A stretch of DNA of 64,000 bases from Henckelia pumila (lineage: Eukaryota; Streptophyta; Magnoliopsida; Lamiales; Gesneriaceae). Below the pieces are notes generated by a model. That model was given only the letters and a program-made list of their open reading frames with translations, was not told the DNA's origin and searched no databases. Below, one piece after another: positions 45,906 to 59,012 of this stretch (position 1 is the stretch's first letter; each line of letters opens with the position of its first letter). Where the stretch lies: NCBI RefSeq assembly GCF_033568475.1, contig NC_133120.1, positions 95,622,151-95,686,150 on the forward strand. Reading direction: 5' to 3'. The position numbers were made by a program, and so were the translations under genes.

Positions 45906-48458
45906 TGAAACATCTACTACTAATAATAAATGCGATTTTTTATTTATTTATACTAATTAAGATATATGTACACACATGCCCATACATATATGCACAGAAT
46001 AAATAGATTTAAAAATAAATAACTTAAATAAAATGCAACATTTAATAAATTAAATGTCTGAGTCATGCATTAAATAAAAATGTTGTCCTAAACAATTAAA
46101 TAAAAGTTTGCATGCACTGAAAATATTTAAATAAAAATAAGTATTAGTACCAACCACTGAAAACGAATAAAAAGAACAACATGTTTAATATTTCATAAAA
46201 ACATAATCATAAAAACTCAGACGACGGCCGCGGGGGATCACTGCATGTCCGCTCATAGGTCCTCGCCTCCGGTGGGTACTACGTCCTCTACGTACTCACC
46301 TGCACCATACCAGTGTAGTGAGCCTAGAGGCCCAACATGCTAACATAACAAGGATTTAAAATAATTTAAATCACTTTAATACTAATACATAACATATACA
46401 TGAATGAGCATGCTTAAAATATCATGAACATAACATAACTTAAATTAAACTTGAATATCATAATAATACATAAACATTGTTGAGCAAAGTATTTTCTAAC
46501 ATCGCATGGTTGTATCCATAGTGTAACCTTAAATCATACATTAAATACTGATCAGCGTGGAAACCAACGTACGTGGCGGTGACGAATCACCTCTTAAATT
46601 GGCAGTAAACTGCCCTTCAATAGTTCATATATGGGGACGAATCCCCCTTAAATAGTCACACTACTTCAACTTCCAACATAAAATATTTTCTTTTGCTCAA
46701 CCTTAAACATTAAATCATGCATAAAAAAAATTATTTCATGAATGCATGTACTTAAATAAAATGTGTGTCCTTCATATATATTTAATTTAATTTCATACTA
46801 ACATATAGATATAAAAATAACTTCCATGCATAAAAGTAATTAAATATATATTCAGGACACATGCAATTTCTCATGGGTTGTACTGAACTGCTGGCCCTCA
46901 CACTCAAGCCCATTTACTTAAATCTGGCCCATTAACACTGAGACTGGCCCATTAACATACTTAAGCCCAACATTACATTGCTAAGCCCAATTAATTAATT
47001 AAAGCCCATTAAAACATTCCTGGCCCAATAACAACCTATTCTGGCCCAATGGGCCCAAAAGTCCAAAGACTAGCCCAATAACTTCCATGGGCCCCAAGGC
47101 CCATAAAAATTTAGTGGACTCACTTAATTAATTTAATTAAGCACAAAAATATTTAAACTCAACCCAAAATAATTAATGGAGCCCAAATAAATTTTTGAGA
47201 TTTAATTAGGCCCATTAAACACTTAATTAAACTTAAAACCTAAAAATAAAAATACCCGATACCGACTAACTTAACCCGGACCCGGACCCGGACCCGGACC
47301 CGGACCAACTCGACTTGACCCACTACCATCCAGACCCGACCCAGGCCCTTGACCCGACCCGGAACCAGCCCTAACACTTAACCCGATCCCCCCTCTTCCC
47401 TGCAGCCCGCGGCCGCGAGCAGCAACCCTTCTAGGGCTGCTGCTGCCCTGCTCCAGCCGCCCCTGGCCGGAGCCCCGGGCTACGTCTGGGCGGTTCGAAC
47501 CAGCCCATGGCCCCAGCCCCATGCAGCCTAGACCACCAACACCGAGCCCCCTTCTTAGAAGCCCTAATCTGCACACACACAAGAGCCGAACACTCCCTGA
47601 CTGATTTCTGGGCTCATTTGGCTCGAGCCATTCGAGCCACTCGAGCCTAGACCCATCTTAGACCCCTTACCAACCGCAACCAGCAGCTAGAACCAACCAT
47701 GTCCAGAAAAAATCGTGAGATGAAAGAATAAACATATAAACAAGCTTCAACCACAAAACCTATCCTCTTTTCTGAAAATTCTTAAAAAATTTTCGATGCA
47801 CACACAACACACACCTATAATACTGATATGGTGAAGGAAAAGTGAATGAATACATGCCTTGCACCGAGGAAATCAATAGAGCAACGTACGTAGAACGTTT
47901 CCGGGACGACGGGACGACGAAGAACACCAAAAATCCTTTAAGAGATCGACTAGGGCTTGAAGTTTTCTGTCAAAAAGGGTCATGGGAAAAACTGATGGAG
48001 AAGATGGAGGCGGCTGAAAGTTTAGGTCGTGAGGTTTGGGGTGAAATTTTAGGTGATTTTTGATTTAATTAGGATATAGAATAATTAAGATATTGATAAG
48101 GGTTTTAAATATACAATATATAACTTAAAAGCTCTAAATAATATTTAAAAAATCTGATAACTTAACTTAAATCCCGAAATTTATAATTAAGGGAATTTTA
48201 AAAGTAATTAAAAGTCAATATTTTGGCTCAATTTGGATAAAAATGGACTCCTAAAATTATATAAAATTAAATATTGATAATTTTGAGGAAATAAAACTCA
48301 AAATAATATTTTTGGGCTCTTAAAAAGGCTCATGAAATAAATTGGATAGAAAGTTGTCATCTCGTCCGTCCACGGTCCCGTCTACGCGATAAAATAATTC
48401 AAATACCAATAATTCATAAAAATCACTAATTAGGGGTTAAATGCTTGAAAATAATTTA

Positions 48459-48552
48459 TGAAACATCCTAGACTTATAAATTTCTAAAATGCGGAAAATT
48501 TAAAAATTTTTCTTTTTCTTTTAATTTTAAAATAAATACTAAGTAAAATATT

Positions 48553-48584
<32 letters not shown>

Positions 48585-51171
48585 TGCCCATACATATATG
48601 TACAACCATAAAAGAGATTTAAAAATTTAATAAATAATCATGCAACATAAAAATAATTACTAAAGCGTCTGAATCATGCAATACTTAAAATAATTCAAAA
48701 CAATTTAATCAACAGTGCATACCCTAAAAAGTTGCATAAAAATAATACTTAAATCTCAACACTGGAATAAAATCTTCAAATAAAATAGTGTTTAAAATAT
48801 TCATGCATAGACCACTAGCACGATGCAGACTACGGTCACGGGGCCACTGCAGCTCCGCTCATACGTCCTCACCACCGGTAGGGGTAACCTGCTCCTCTAC
48901 GTACTCACCTGCACCATATCAGTGTAGTGAGCTTAGAGGCCCAACATGCATACTAACAAGGGTTTAAAATAATTTAATACACTTTCATACATAATACTTA
49001 ACCTATAAATGCATGAGCATGCCTCCAAAAATAATAACATAATTGTTGCTTAAAGAAATCACTGAATTATACGTAACATACATAATATCATACATACTTG
49101 AGTTGTTGAGCACTTATTTTCTTAACATCGAATGGTCCTATCCGTAAGTGTGACCCATACTTATAGTGCGACTGATCAGTCTAAGAAACCATCGTACGAG
49201 GCTGGTGGCGAACCACCCATACATAAATGGCAGAAACTGCCCATACATAAATGGCCACACTACTTCAATTTCCACCTAAAATATTTTATTTGCTCAACCA
49301 TAGAACTTCAATCATAGCATAAAAATTGATTTCATGAATGCATGTACTTTAAATAAATTGTGTGTCCTTCATATATATTTAATTTAAAGTTCTTACTAAC
49401 ATATAAATATTAAATTACTTCAATGCATAAAAATAATTAAATATATATTCAGGACACATGCAATTTTCTCATGGATGGTCTTGGACTGCTGGCCCTAACA
49501 CTCAAGCCCATTTACTTAAATCTGGCCCATTAACACTGAAACTGGCCCAATAACATACTTAAGCCCAATAAAATTTATTTTAAGCCCAATTAAATAATTA
49601 AAGCCCATTAAAACACTCTAGGCCCAATAACAACTTAAATTGGCCCAATGGGCCCCAAAAAGCCCAAAGACTGGCCCAATAAATTTCATGGGTCCTAAAG
49701 CCCATAAAGATTAGTGGGCCCACTTAATTAAATTAATTAAGCCCACATAAAATTAAACATAACCCAAAATAATATTTAAAAGTGGCCCATACATTAATTA
49801 AATCTAGTAGTCCACATAAAAACCCATTAACTTATTAATTCATTTAAAATTAAAATACCCGAGCCCGGCCCACCGAACCCGGACCCGGACCACCTGACCC
49901 GACCCTAGACCTACCAGACCCGACCCTGACCCCAAGCCCCGACCCAGCACCCCAGCCCAACCCAAAACCCGAACCCCCCCCCTAGCCCTTCTACCCGTTG
50001 CGCGAGCAGCAGCCCTTTAAGGGCTGCTGCCGCCTTGCTCCGGCCATGGCCGGCCGGAGCGCCGCCGGCAGGACCTTCCCAGGGTCCTGCCGGTCCTAAC
50101 CCAGGTCACACCCCGCTGGTCCATGGCCCTGCGTGGACCAGCCGAGCCCTCTTCCCCATAACCCTAATCTGCAACCACTTAGGACCAACACATGAACCCC
50201 TTCGAACCTAGCCCATTCCAGCCTGAACCGTCTGACCCCAACCGACCCTAAGGCACCCTAGGACACCTCTGGACCGAGCCATCAGCCTTAGACCAGTCCA
50301 TATCCAAAAAAAAACGTGAACATGAAACAAACATGGAAAAATTCGAACCCTTCAAACCATTTTCTGAAAAAATTTGAAAGTTTTAATGCATACACAAATC
50401 ACACAATTATAAAACTGATAGGCACGAAAAAGTTGAAAGAAATTCATGCCTTTCACCGAAAATGGAGAGAAAAACGGGCGTGAGACGACTCCGGGACGAC
50501 GGGACGATGAACGACCAAGTTTGAAGCTTGAAGAACCGCGGCTATGGCTTCCTAAGGGTTTCTGTCAATGGAGTAGAGGAAGAGAGGTTGAGGTAGACGC
50601 TCGGTTGAGAGAAAAGGGGAATGAGGCGTGGAAAGGGGGTTTGGGCGCTTAGTTTGGTAGATTAGGATTATAATTTAGGTAGATAATATGTTAATAACTA
50701 ATTAGGAGATATTAACAACCTAAAAAGATCTCCTAACTAATTTAAATACTAGCTAACTTAATAAAATATTTAAATCCCGAAATAAAGAATTAAGGGAATT
50801 TTAAAGATAATAAAAAGTCATTAAAATGGCTTAATTTGGATAAAAATGGACTCCTAAAATTATATAAAATTAAATACTTAAAATTTTGAGATAATAAAAC
50901 TCAAAATAATATTTTAGGGCTCTAAAAAGGCTCATGAAATAAATTGGATAGAAAGTTGTCATCTCGTCCGTCCCTGGTCCCGTCTACGCGATCAAATAAT
51001 TAAAATATTGAAAATCATAAAAATTACTAATTATGGGTTAAATGCTTAAAAATAAATTAAATCATGCACAAATAATTCACATAATTATTTAACCCATAAA
51101 TCTAAAATTTAAATAATTAAATATCCTAATTATGCATGCGGATTTACGTATTTAAAATACCGGGTGTTACA
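48459..51171 (-). repeat. 3' LTR of the inner Tekay element (2713 bp)
   Basis: It starts TGAAACATCCTAGAC and ends CCGGGTGTTACA. It has a (TA)n run near 48553-48578. Short frames inside recur in the other LTR and are not genes. Confidence 0.92.
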
Positions 51172-51215
51172 ATTCTCCCCCCCTAAATTGAATTTCGTCC
51201 TCGAAATTAAAGTAC

Positions 51216-54200
51216 TTACCCGAACAACTCCGGGTAGCGAGTCCTCATGTCTGCCTCGGTCTCCCAAGTAGCTTCCTCCTCTGAGTGATTCAGCCACTGG
51301 ACTCTGACCATCGGTATGACCCGCGTCCTAAGCCTCCGCTCCTCCCTAGCCAAGATTCGCACTGGCCTCTCCTCATACACTAGATCTGGTGGCAATTGTA
51401 AGGGCTCGAAATCCAATACATGCGACGGGTTGGAGACATATCTCCGAAGCATGGATACATGGAAAACGTTGTGCACTGCCGCTAACCCTGGTGGTAGAGC
51501 TAAACGGTAGGCCAACGTGCCAACTCTCTCCAAGATCTCGAATGGCCCTATAAATCTCGGATTAAGCTTGCCTCTCCGTCCAAAACGCACTACTCCCTTC
51601 ATCGGTGACACCTTCAGGAATACGTGATCACCTACAGCGAACTCCAAATCTCGTCGTCTGGCATCTGCATAACTCTTCTGACGACTCTGAGCAGTCCTCA
51701 TCCGGTCTCGAATCTGAGTCACTATGTCAGCTGTCTGCTGCACAATCTCAGGACCCAGCAAAATGCGCTCACCAACCTCATCCCAATGCACAGGGGATCT
51801 GCATCTCCTCCCATACAATGCTGCATAAGGAGCCATACCTATAGACGACTGAAAACTGTTGTTATAGGTGAACTCCACTAATGGCAGTCTAGTCTCCCAA
51901 GAGCCCCGAAAATCAATGACACAAGCTCTCAGAAGATCCTCGAGAACCTGGATCACTCTCTCAGACTGACCATCTGTCTGGGGATGAAATGCTGTACTGA
52001 ACAGAAGCCTAGTCCCCATGGCCGTGTTCAGACTCTTCCAAAACGCAGATGTGAATCTCGGATCTCTGTCTGACACAATAGACACTGGTATGCCATGCAG
52101 TCTAACAATCTCTCTGATGTAAAGCTCTGCATACTGTGTCAAGGTATAAGTAGTCCTCACCGGCAAGAAATGAGCTGACTTGGTGAGTCTATCCACAATC
52201 ACCCAAATCGCTGTACAACCTCTGGCACTCCTCGGTAAGCCAACTACAAAATCCATCGTAATATTCTCCCATTTCCATTCCGGAATAGGAAGAGGTCTAA
52301 GAAGTCCTGCTGGACGCTGATGCTCTGCCTTGACTTGCTGACAAGTCAAGCACTCTGACACCACTCTCCCGATGTCACTCTTCATCCCGGGCCACCAATA
52401 CAATAGCTGCAAGTCTTTGTACATCTTCGTACTTCCGGGGTGAATGGAGTACGGAGATGTATGAGCCTCTGCTAAAATCTCAGCTCTCAACTGATCGACG
52501 TTCGGTACCCACATCCTACCACGGTACTGAACGATACCATCCTCCACTGTATACAAGAGATTCCCTCTAGCCTCATCTCTCTGTCTCCATCGCTGTAACT
52601 CCTCATCAGTAGACTGTCCCTCTCTAATCCGATCTCGCAGAACTGGCTGCACCGTCAACACTGACAAGCTCGGTGCCTGGCCACTCGGATAACACTCCAA
52701 GCCAAAACTCTGAATCTCGCTCTGTAGTGATAACTGTACGGTCAAACATGATACCACTGACGACTTCCGACTCAAAGCATCGGCCACTACATTAGCTTTA
52801 CCCGGATGGTAGCTAATGTCACAATCATAGTCCTTCACCAACTCCAACCATCTGCGCTGTCTCATGTTCAACTCCTTCTGTGTGAAGAAGTATTTGAGAC
52901 TCTTGTGGTCTGTGAAAATCTTGCACTTCTCGCCATACAGATAGTGCCTCCAGATTTTCAAAGCGAATACCACTGCTGCAAGCTCCAAATCATGCGTCGG
53001 ATAGTTCTGCTCATGAATCTTCAACTGTCGCGACGCATATGCGATAACTCTGCCACTCTGCATAAGTACTGCGCCCAAACCAAGCTTGGACGCGTCGGTG
53101 TACACCACTAACTCCTCATATGGCACTGTCATAGCTAACACAGGTGCTGAAGTAAGTGCACCCTTCAGTTGATCAAAGCTCCTCTGACAATCTGGACTCC
53201 AAATATACTTCGCGTTCTTCTTGGTTAAGGAAGTCAAGGGTACTGCAATAGAGGAAAAACCCTTGATGAACTTCCTATAGTATCCTGCTAAACCCAAGAA
53301 GCTGCGAATCTCCGAAGCATTCTTTGGAATCCCCCAATCCCTCACTGCCTGCACCTTGGACTGATCAACTGCAATCCCATCTCTCGAAATAATGTGGCCA
53401 AGAAATGCCACCTGCTCAAGCCAAAACTCGCACTTGCTGAACTTGGCATACAACCGATGCTCCCTCAAAGTCTGCAAGGCTATCTGAAGATGCTGTCTAT
53501 GCTCCTCGATGCTCCTAGAGTAGATCAAAATATCATCAATAAAGACTATGATGAACTGATCTAGATACGGCTGAAAGAGTCGGTTCATGAGATCCATGAA
53601 AACCGTTGGAGCATTGGTCAACCCAAAGGGCATCACCAAGAACTCATAGTGTCCATATCGTGTCCTAAAGGCCGTCTTAGACACGTCTGAATCTCTGACT
53701 CTCAGCTGATGGTAACCAAATCGCAGATCGATCTTGGAGAATACCGAAGCTCCCTGCAACTAATCGAATAAATCCTCTATCCTCGGTAGTGGATACTTAT
53801 TCTTCACTGTGACTCTGTTGAGCTCTCGGTAGTCGATGCACAATCTCATGCTGCCGTCCTTCTTCTTCACAAACAATACTGGAGCTCCCCATGGAGAAAA
53901 GCTAGGACGAACAAAGCCCTTCTCCAACAGCTCCTGAATCTGCTCCTTCAACTCTCTCATCTCTGTAGGAGCAAGTCGATACGGTGCCTTAGAGATAGGC
54001 ACAGTATCCGGCAACAACTCAATACTGAACTCCACCTCTCTCACTGGTGGAACTCCTGCAACATCGTCAGGAAAAACATCTGGATAGTCACGTACCACCT
54101 CTATATCTGATAAAGATCTGCTAGAAACGTCTGAGGTAGTGACCACACTAGCAAGAAAGCCCTGACATCCATGGCGCAATAATTTCCTCGCACGAACAAG

Positions 54201-54554
54201 TGATATCATCTGAGGAATACTGCTAGACTGAGATGCAAAGAAAGTAAACATCTCACCTCCCGCTGGCTTCACTGACACTGTCCTACGTCGGAAATCAATC
54301 GAAGCTCCATTAACTGACAGCCAGTCCATACCCAAAATCAAGTCAAACCCGGTCAATGGAAGAACCACTAGATCTGCTCGAATGGAGTGTCCCTGCAACT
54401 CCAATTCCAGGTCCCTGATAACACTAGTGGTAGTGATAGTCTGTCCGGATGGCATGGTAACATCGTAACCACAGTCGACAACCTCCGGTGTAATGCCTAT
54501 CCGTCTGATAAAATCTCGGGAGATAAACGAATGCGTGGCTCCTGAATCTAGCAA
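51216..54554 (-). pseudogene. pol region of the inner Tekay element
   Basis: Read right to left: protease with [14 protein letters not shown] with the catalytic FIDDILIYS; RNase H with [17 protein letters not shown] and [16 protein letters not shown]; integrase zinc finger ([12 protein letters not shown] ... [11 protein letters not shown]) and core ([29 protein letters not shown]); then a GPF/YEIL-type motif and a C-terminal chromodomain ([14 protein letters not shown]). The chromodomain places it in the chromoviruses. It is largely open, with about one break. Confidence 0.92.
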
Positions 54555-54767
54555 CGCAAACGTGGAGTTGCCTCCAACTAGAATTCTCCCTGCACGCAGA
54601 AGATTCCCAACAATTCATACCACTACGCTCCCAAGGTTAAAACACTACAATCCTTAATTCTAACCACAAAGAAACAAAATTCTTATTCTAGCATGCTGAT
54701 AGTTAAACTCAAGTAACAGGCATTCAGATATAATCGCAATAAACAAAAGCAAAGAATTGAAAAAGTT

Positions 54768-55826
54768 CTAGGGGTTAGGTATACCGGTGATCAAGGAGGT
54801 ATCTGGGTCTGCCTCCTCTGCCTGCATCACATATACTCGCCCACTGACGTTCTGCCTCTGCGGGCAGTTGGCAATCTGATGCCCCGGCTCTTTGCAACGA
54901 TAGCAGACTCCTGCTCCCATAAGACACTGCCCGGAATGCATCTTCTGACACTTCGGACATACTGGATATCTCCCTGGAGTAGGGGCCCCGCCCCTAGTCT
55001 GCTGCTGTGGCTTCCCCTGAGGCCTCTGCTGATTCGGGCCCTTAGATGGCCCTGCAAACTGCTTCTTCGCAGGAGGCTGCGAAGATGGTCGCTGATACCC
55101 CGTCTGCTGAAACTGCCTCTTACCCTGCTGCTCTCTCTGGATCTCTCTCCGACCCTCCTCGGAACGCAAGGCCCTACTGACTGCAGACTCATAAGTAAGT
55201 ACGTCTGCCATGCGAACATCATGCTTGATATCCGCCTTCAAACCTTCCACAAACTGCCTCAACTTCTCTGGTGGACTATCAGAAATCATAGGCACAAAGC
55301 GACAGCCCCTCTCGAACTGTCTCACATACTCGACCACTGTCTTGTCCCCCTGACGGAGACTCATAAACTCCCGGATCATGCGACTGCGCACATCCTCAGT
55401 GAAGTACTTGGCGTAAAAGATACGCCTGAACTCGGTCCACGTCAGTGTAGGTAGATGGACTCCTCTAACTGCACCCTCCCACCAAAGGGCTGCATCTCCT
55501 CTCATCATGTACGTCGCACAGCTCACCCTGTCGGTGTCTGTGATCCCCATATAATCAAAGATGGACTCAAGAGAGCGAATCCATCCCTCAGCCACCAAAG
55601 GATCGGTGGTACCAACAAACTCCTTGGGCCCCTTCTTCTGGAACCTCTCAGCAACGTCCTCCTCATGGGACAGTCTGGGACGTGCAGCCTGCTGCTCCAA
55701 CAGAGCAGTAATACCCGCCATCATATTAGCATTGGCCTGCTCCAATGCTGATAAAGGATTATGCGGAGGTGGCGGTGGAGGCGGAGGTGGAGGTCCCCCA
55801 CGTCGGTTCACTGGTCTGGGAGGCAT
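54768..55826 (-). CDS. gag of the inner Tekay element
   Basis: An open frame of 352 residues starting MPPRPVNRRGG and a Pro run. It has the retrotransposon gag core (ERFQKKGPKEFVGTTDP, LWWEGAVRG, FYAKYFTEDVRSRMIREF) and one CCHC zinc knuckle (CYRCKEPGHQIANC). The frame looks whole. A spacer of about 210 bp separates it from pol, and the outer element shows the same layout. Confidence 0.92.
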   Translation of the reverse strand: MPPRPVNRRGGPPPPPPPPPPHNPLSALEQANANMMAGITALLEQQAARPRLSHEEDVAERFQKKGPKEFVGTTDPLVAEGWIRSLESIFDYMGITDTDRVSCATYMMRGDAALWWEGAVRGVHLPTLTWTEFRRIFYAKYFTEDVRSRMIREFMSLRQGDKTVVEYVRQFERGCRFVPMISDSPPEKLRQFVEGLKADIKHDVRMADVLTYESAVSRALRSEEGRREIQREQQGKRQFQQTGYQRPSSQPPAKKQFAGPSKGPNQQRPQGKPQQQTRGGAPTPGRYPVCPKCQKMHSGQCLMGAGVCYRCKEPGHQIANCPQRQNVSGRVYVMQAEEADPDTSLITGIPNP

Positions 55827-56012
55827 TCTGCACCACTACATATTACTTTACGTAAATCGCCATGCATAACTAAGTGGTTTAAAAGTAATGCTAACTTAAA
55901 TTCAAAGAATTAAATCATGCTATAAACACTTAAAACTTACAGACCGGTAGCGTGGATTTCTGAGCTAGCATAGCAGTAATGACCCCTCCAAGGACCGTGC
56001 TTTGATACCAAC

Positions 56013-58726
56013 TGAAACATCCTAGACTTATAAATTTCTAAAATGCGGAAAATTTAAAATTTTTTCTTTTTCTTTTAATTTTAAAATAAATACTAAGTAA
56101 AATATTTATATATATATATATATATATATACATATATGCCCATACATATATGTACAACCATAAAAGAGATTTAAAAATTTAATAAATAATCATGAAACAT
56201 AAAAATAATTACTAAAGCGTCTGAATCATGCAATACTTAAAATAATTCAAAACAATTTAATCAACAGTGCATACCCTAAAAAGTTGCATAAAAATAATAC
56301 TTAAATCTCAACACTGGAATAAAATCTTCAAATAAAATAGTGTTTAAAATATTCATGCATAGACCACTAGCACGATGCAGACTACGATCACGGGGCCACT
56401 GCAGCTCCGCTCATACGTCCTCACCACCGGTAGGGGTAACCTGCTCCTCTACGTACTCACCTGCACCATATCAGTGTAGTGAGCCTAGAGGCCCAACATG
56501 CATACTAACAAGGGTTTAAAATAATTTAATATACTTTCATACATAATACTTAACCTATAAATGCATGAGCATGCCTCCAAAAATAATAACATAATTGTTG
56601 CTTAAAGAAATCACTGAATTATACGTAACATACATAATATCATACATACTTGAGTTGTTGAGCACTTATTTTCTTAACATCGAATGGTCCTATCCGTAAG
56701 TGTGACCCATACTTATAGTGCGACTGATCAGTCTAAGAAACCATCGTACGAGGCTGGTGGCGAACCACCCATACATAAATGGCAGAAACTGCCCATACAT
56801 AAATGGCCACACTACTTCAATTTCCACCTAAAATATTTTATTTGCTCAACCATAGAACTTCAATCATAGCATAAAAATTGATTTCATGAATGCATGTACT
56901 TTAAATAAATTGTGTGTCCTTCATATATATTTAATTTAAAGTTCTTACTAACATATAAATATTAAATTACTTCAATGCATAAAAATAATTAAATATATAT
57001 TCAGGACACATGCAATTTTCTCATGGATGGTCTTGGACTGCTGGCCCTAACACTCAAGCCCATTTACTTAAATCTGGCCCATTAACACTGAAACTGGCCC
57101 AATAACATACTTAAGCCCAATAAAATTTATTCTAAGCCCAATTAAATAATTAAAGCCCATTAAAACACTCTAGGCCCAATAACAACTTAAATTGGCCCAA
57201 TGAGCCCCAAAAGCCCAAATACTGGCCCAATAAATTTCATGGGTCCTAAAGCCCATAAAGATTAGTGGGCCCACTTAATTAAATTAATTAAGCCCACATA
57301 AAATTAAACATAACCCAAAATAATATTTAAAAGTGGCCCATACATTAATTAAATCTAGTAGTCCACATAAAAACCCATTAACTTATTAATTCATTTAAAA
57401 TTAAAATACCCGAGCCCGGCCCACCGAACCCGGACCCGGACCACCTGACCCGACCCTAGACCTACCAGACCCGACCCTGACCCTGACCCCAAGCCCCGAC
57501 CCAGCACCCCAGCCCAACCCAAAACCCGAACCCCCCTAGCCCTTCTACCCGCTGCGCGAGCAGCAGCCCTTTAAGGGCTGCTGCCGCCTTGCTCCGGCCA
57601 TGGCCGGCCGGAGCGCCGCCGGCAGGACCTTCCCAGGGTCCTGCCGGTCCTAACCCAGGTCACACCCCGCTAGTCCATGGCCCTGCGTGGACCAGCCGAG
57701 CCCTCTTCCCCATAACCCTAATCTGCAACCACCTAGGACCAACACATGAACCCCTTCGAACCTAGCCCATTCCAGCCTGAACCGTCTGACCCCAACCGAC
57801 CCTAAGGCACCCTAGGACACCTCTGGACCGAGCCATCAGCCTTAGACCAGTCCATATCCAAAAAAAAAACGTGAACATGAAACAAACATGGAAAAATTCG
57901 AACCCTTCAAACCATTTTCTGAAAAAATTTGAAAGTTTTAATGCATACACAAATCACACAATTATAAAACTGATAGGCACGAAAAAGTTGAAAGAAATTC
58001 ATGCCTTTCACCGAAAATGGAGAGAAAAACGGGCGTGAGACGACTCCGGGACGACGGGACGATGAACGACCAAGTTTGAAGCTTGAAGAACCGCGGCTAT
58101 GGCTTCCTAAGGGTTTCTGTCAATGGAGTAGAGGAAGAGAGGTTGAGGTAGACGCTCGGTTGAGAGAAAAGGGGAATGAGGCGTGGAAAGGGGGTTTGGG
58201 CGCTTAGTTTGGTAGATTAGGATTATAATTTAGGTAGATAATATGTTAATAACTAATTAGGAGATATTAACAACCTAAAAAGATCTCCTAACTAATTTAA
58301 ATACTAGCTAACTTAATAAAATATTTAAATCCCGAAATAAAGAATTAAGGGAATTTTAAAGATAATAAAAAGTCATTAAAATGGCTTAATTTGGATAAAA
58401 ATGGACTCCTAAAATTATATAAAATTAAATACTTAAAATTTTGAGATAATAAAACTCAAAATAATATTTTAGGGCTCTAAAAAGGCTCATGAAATAAATT
58501 GGATAGAAAGTTGTCATCTCGTCCGTCCCTGGTCCCGTCTACGCGATCAAATAATTAAAATATTGAAAATCATAAAAATTACTAATTATGGGTTAAATGC
58601 TTAAAAATAAATTAAATCATGCACAAATAATTCACATAATTATTTAACCCATAAATCTAAAATTTAAATAATTAAATATCCTAATTATGCATGCGGATTT
58701 ACGTATTTAAAATACCGGGTGATACA
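56013..58726 (-). repeat. 5' LTR of the inner Tekay element (2714 bp)
   Basis: Nearly identical to 48459-51171. The terminal CA is kept. It is preceded by the primer-binding site on the inner side. Confidence 0.92.
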
Positions 58727-59012
58727 ATTTAAATCATGCACAAATAATTCACATAATAATTTAACCCATAATCTAAAATTTTAAATAAATAAATTTCCTA
58801 ATTATGCATGCGAATTTACGTATTTAAAAATACCGGGTGTTACAATTCTCCCCCCCTTAAATTGGATTTCGTCCTCGAAATTAAAGTACTTACCCGAACA
58901 ACTCTGGGTAGCGAGTCCTCATATCTGCCTCGGTCTCCCAAGTAGCTTCCTCCTCCGAGTGATTCAGCCACTGAACCCTGACCATCGGTATAACCCGTGT
59001 CCTCAATCTGCG

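Larger units (their letters stand above)
48459..58726 (-). mobile_element. Tekay-type Ty3 chromovirus (inner), nearly whole and recent
   Basis: 10.3 kb, flanked by ATTTA at 48454-48458 and 58727-58731. LTRs are 2713 and 2714 bp. By eye I count about a dozen substitutions plus a few simple-repeat length changes between them, that is about half a percent, which suggests insertion within the last few hundred thousand years under usual plant rates. The primer site TGGTATCAAAGC is next to the 5' LTR and a purine tract (minus strand) at 51172-51183 next to the 3' LTR. It looks nearly whole, with about one break in pol. Its LTR ends resemble those of the outer element but the bodies differ, so they are sister families. 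Confidence 0.9.
45906..58844 (-). repeat. 3' LTR of the outer Tekay element, split by the inner element
   Basis: It starts TGAAACATCTACTACTAATA and ends TACCGGGTGTTACA. It occupies 45906-48458 and 58732-58844, about 2.67 kb. The split is the inner Tekay insertion with target duplication ATTTA. It contains a (CCCGGA)n-like GC run near 47276-47305 and phrases such as GGCCCATTAA repeated many times. Confidence 0.87.

Noticed and set aside
47271-47582. Gly/Pro-rich frame in the outer Tekay LTR
   Set aside because: It arises from the CCCGGA-type GC run of the LTR.
49132-49317. 61-codon frame repeated exactly at 56684-56869, and 50446-50652 repeated at 58001-58207
   Set aside because: They are the two LTR copies of the inner Tekay element, not a gene family.
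54879-55454. 191-codon plus-strand frame opposite gag
   Set aside because: Shadow of the gag coding strand; Leu/Arg-rich by codon mirror.
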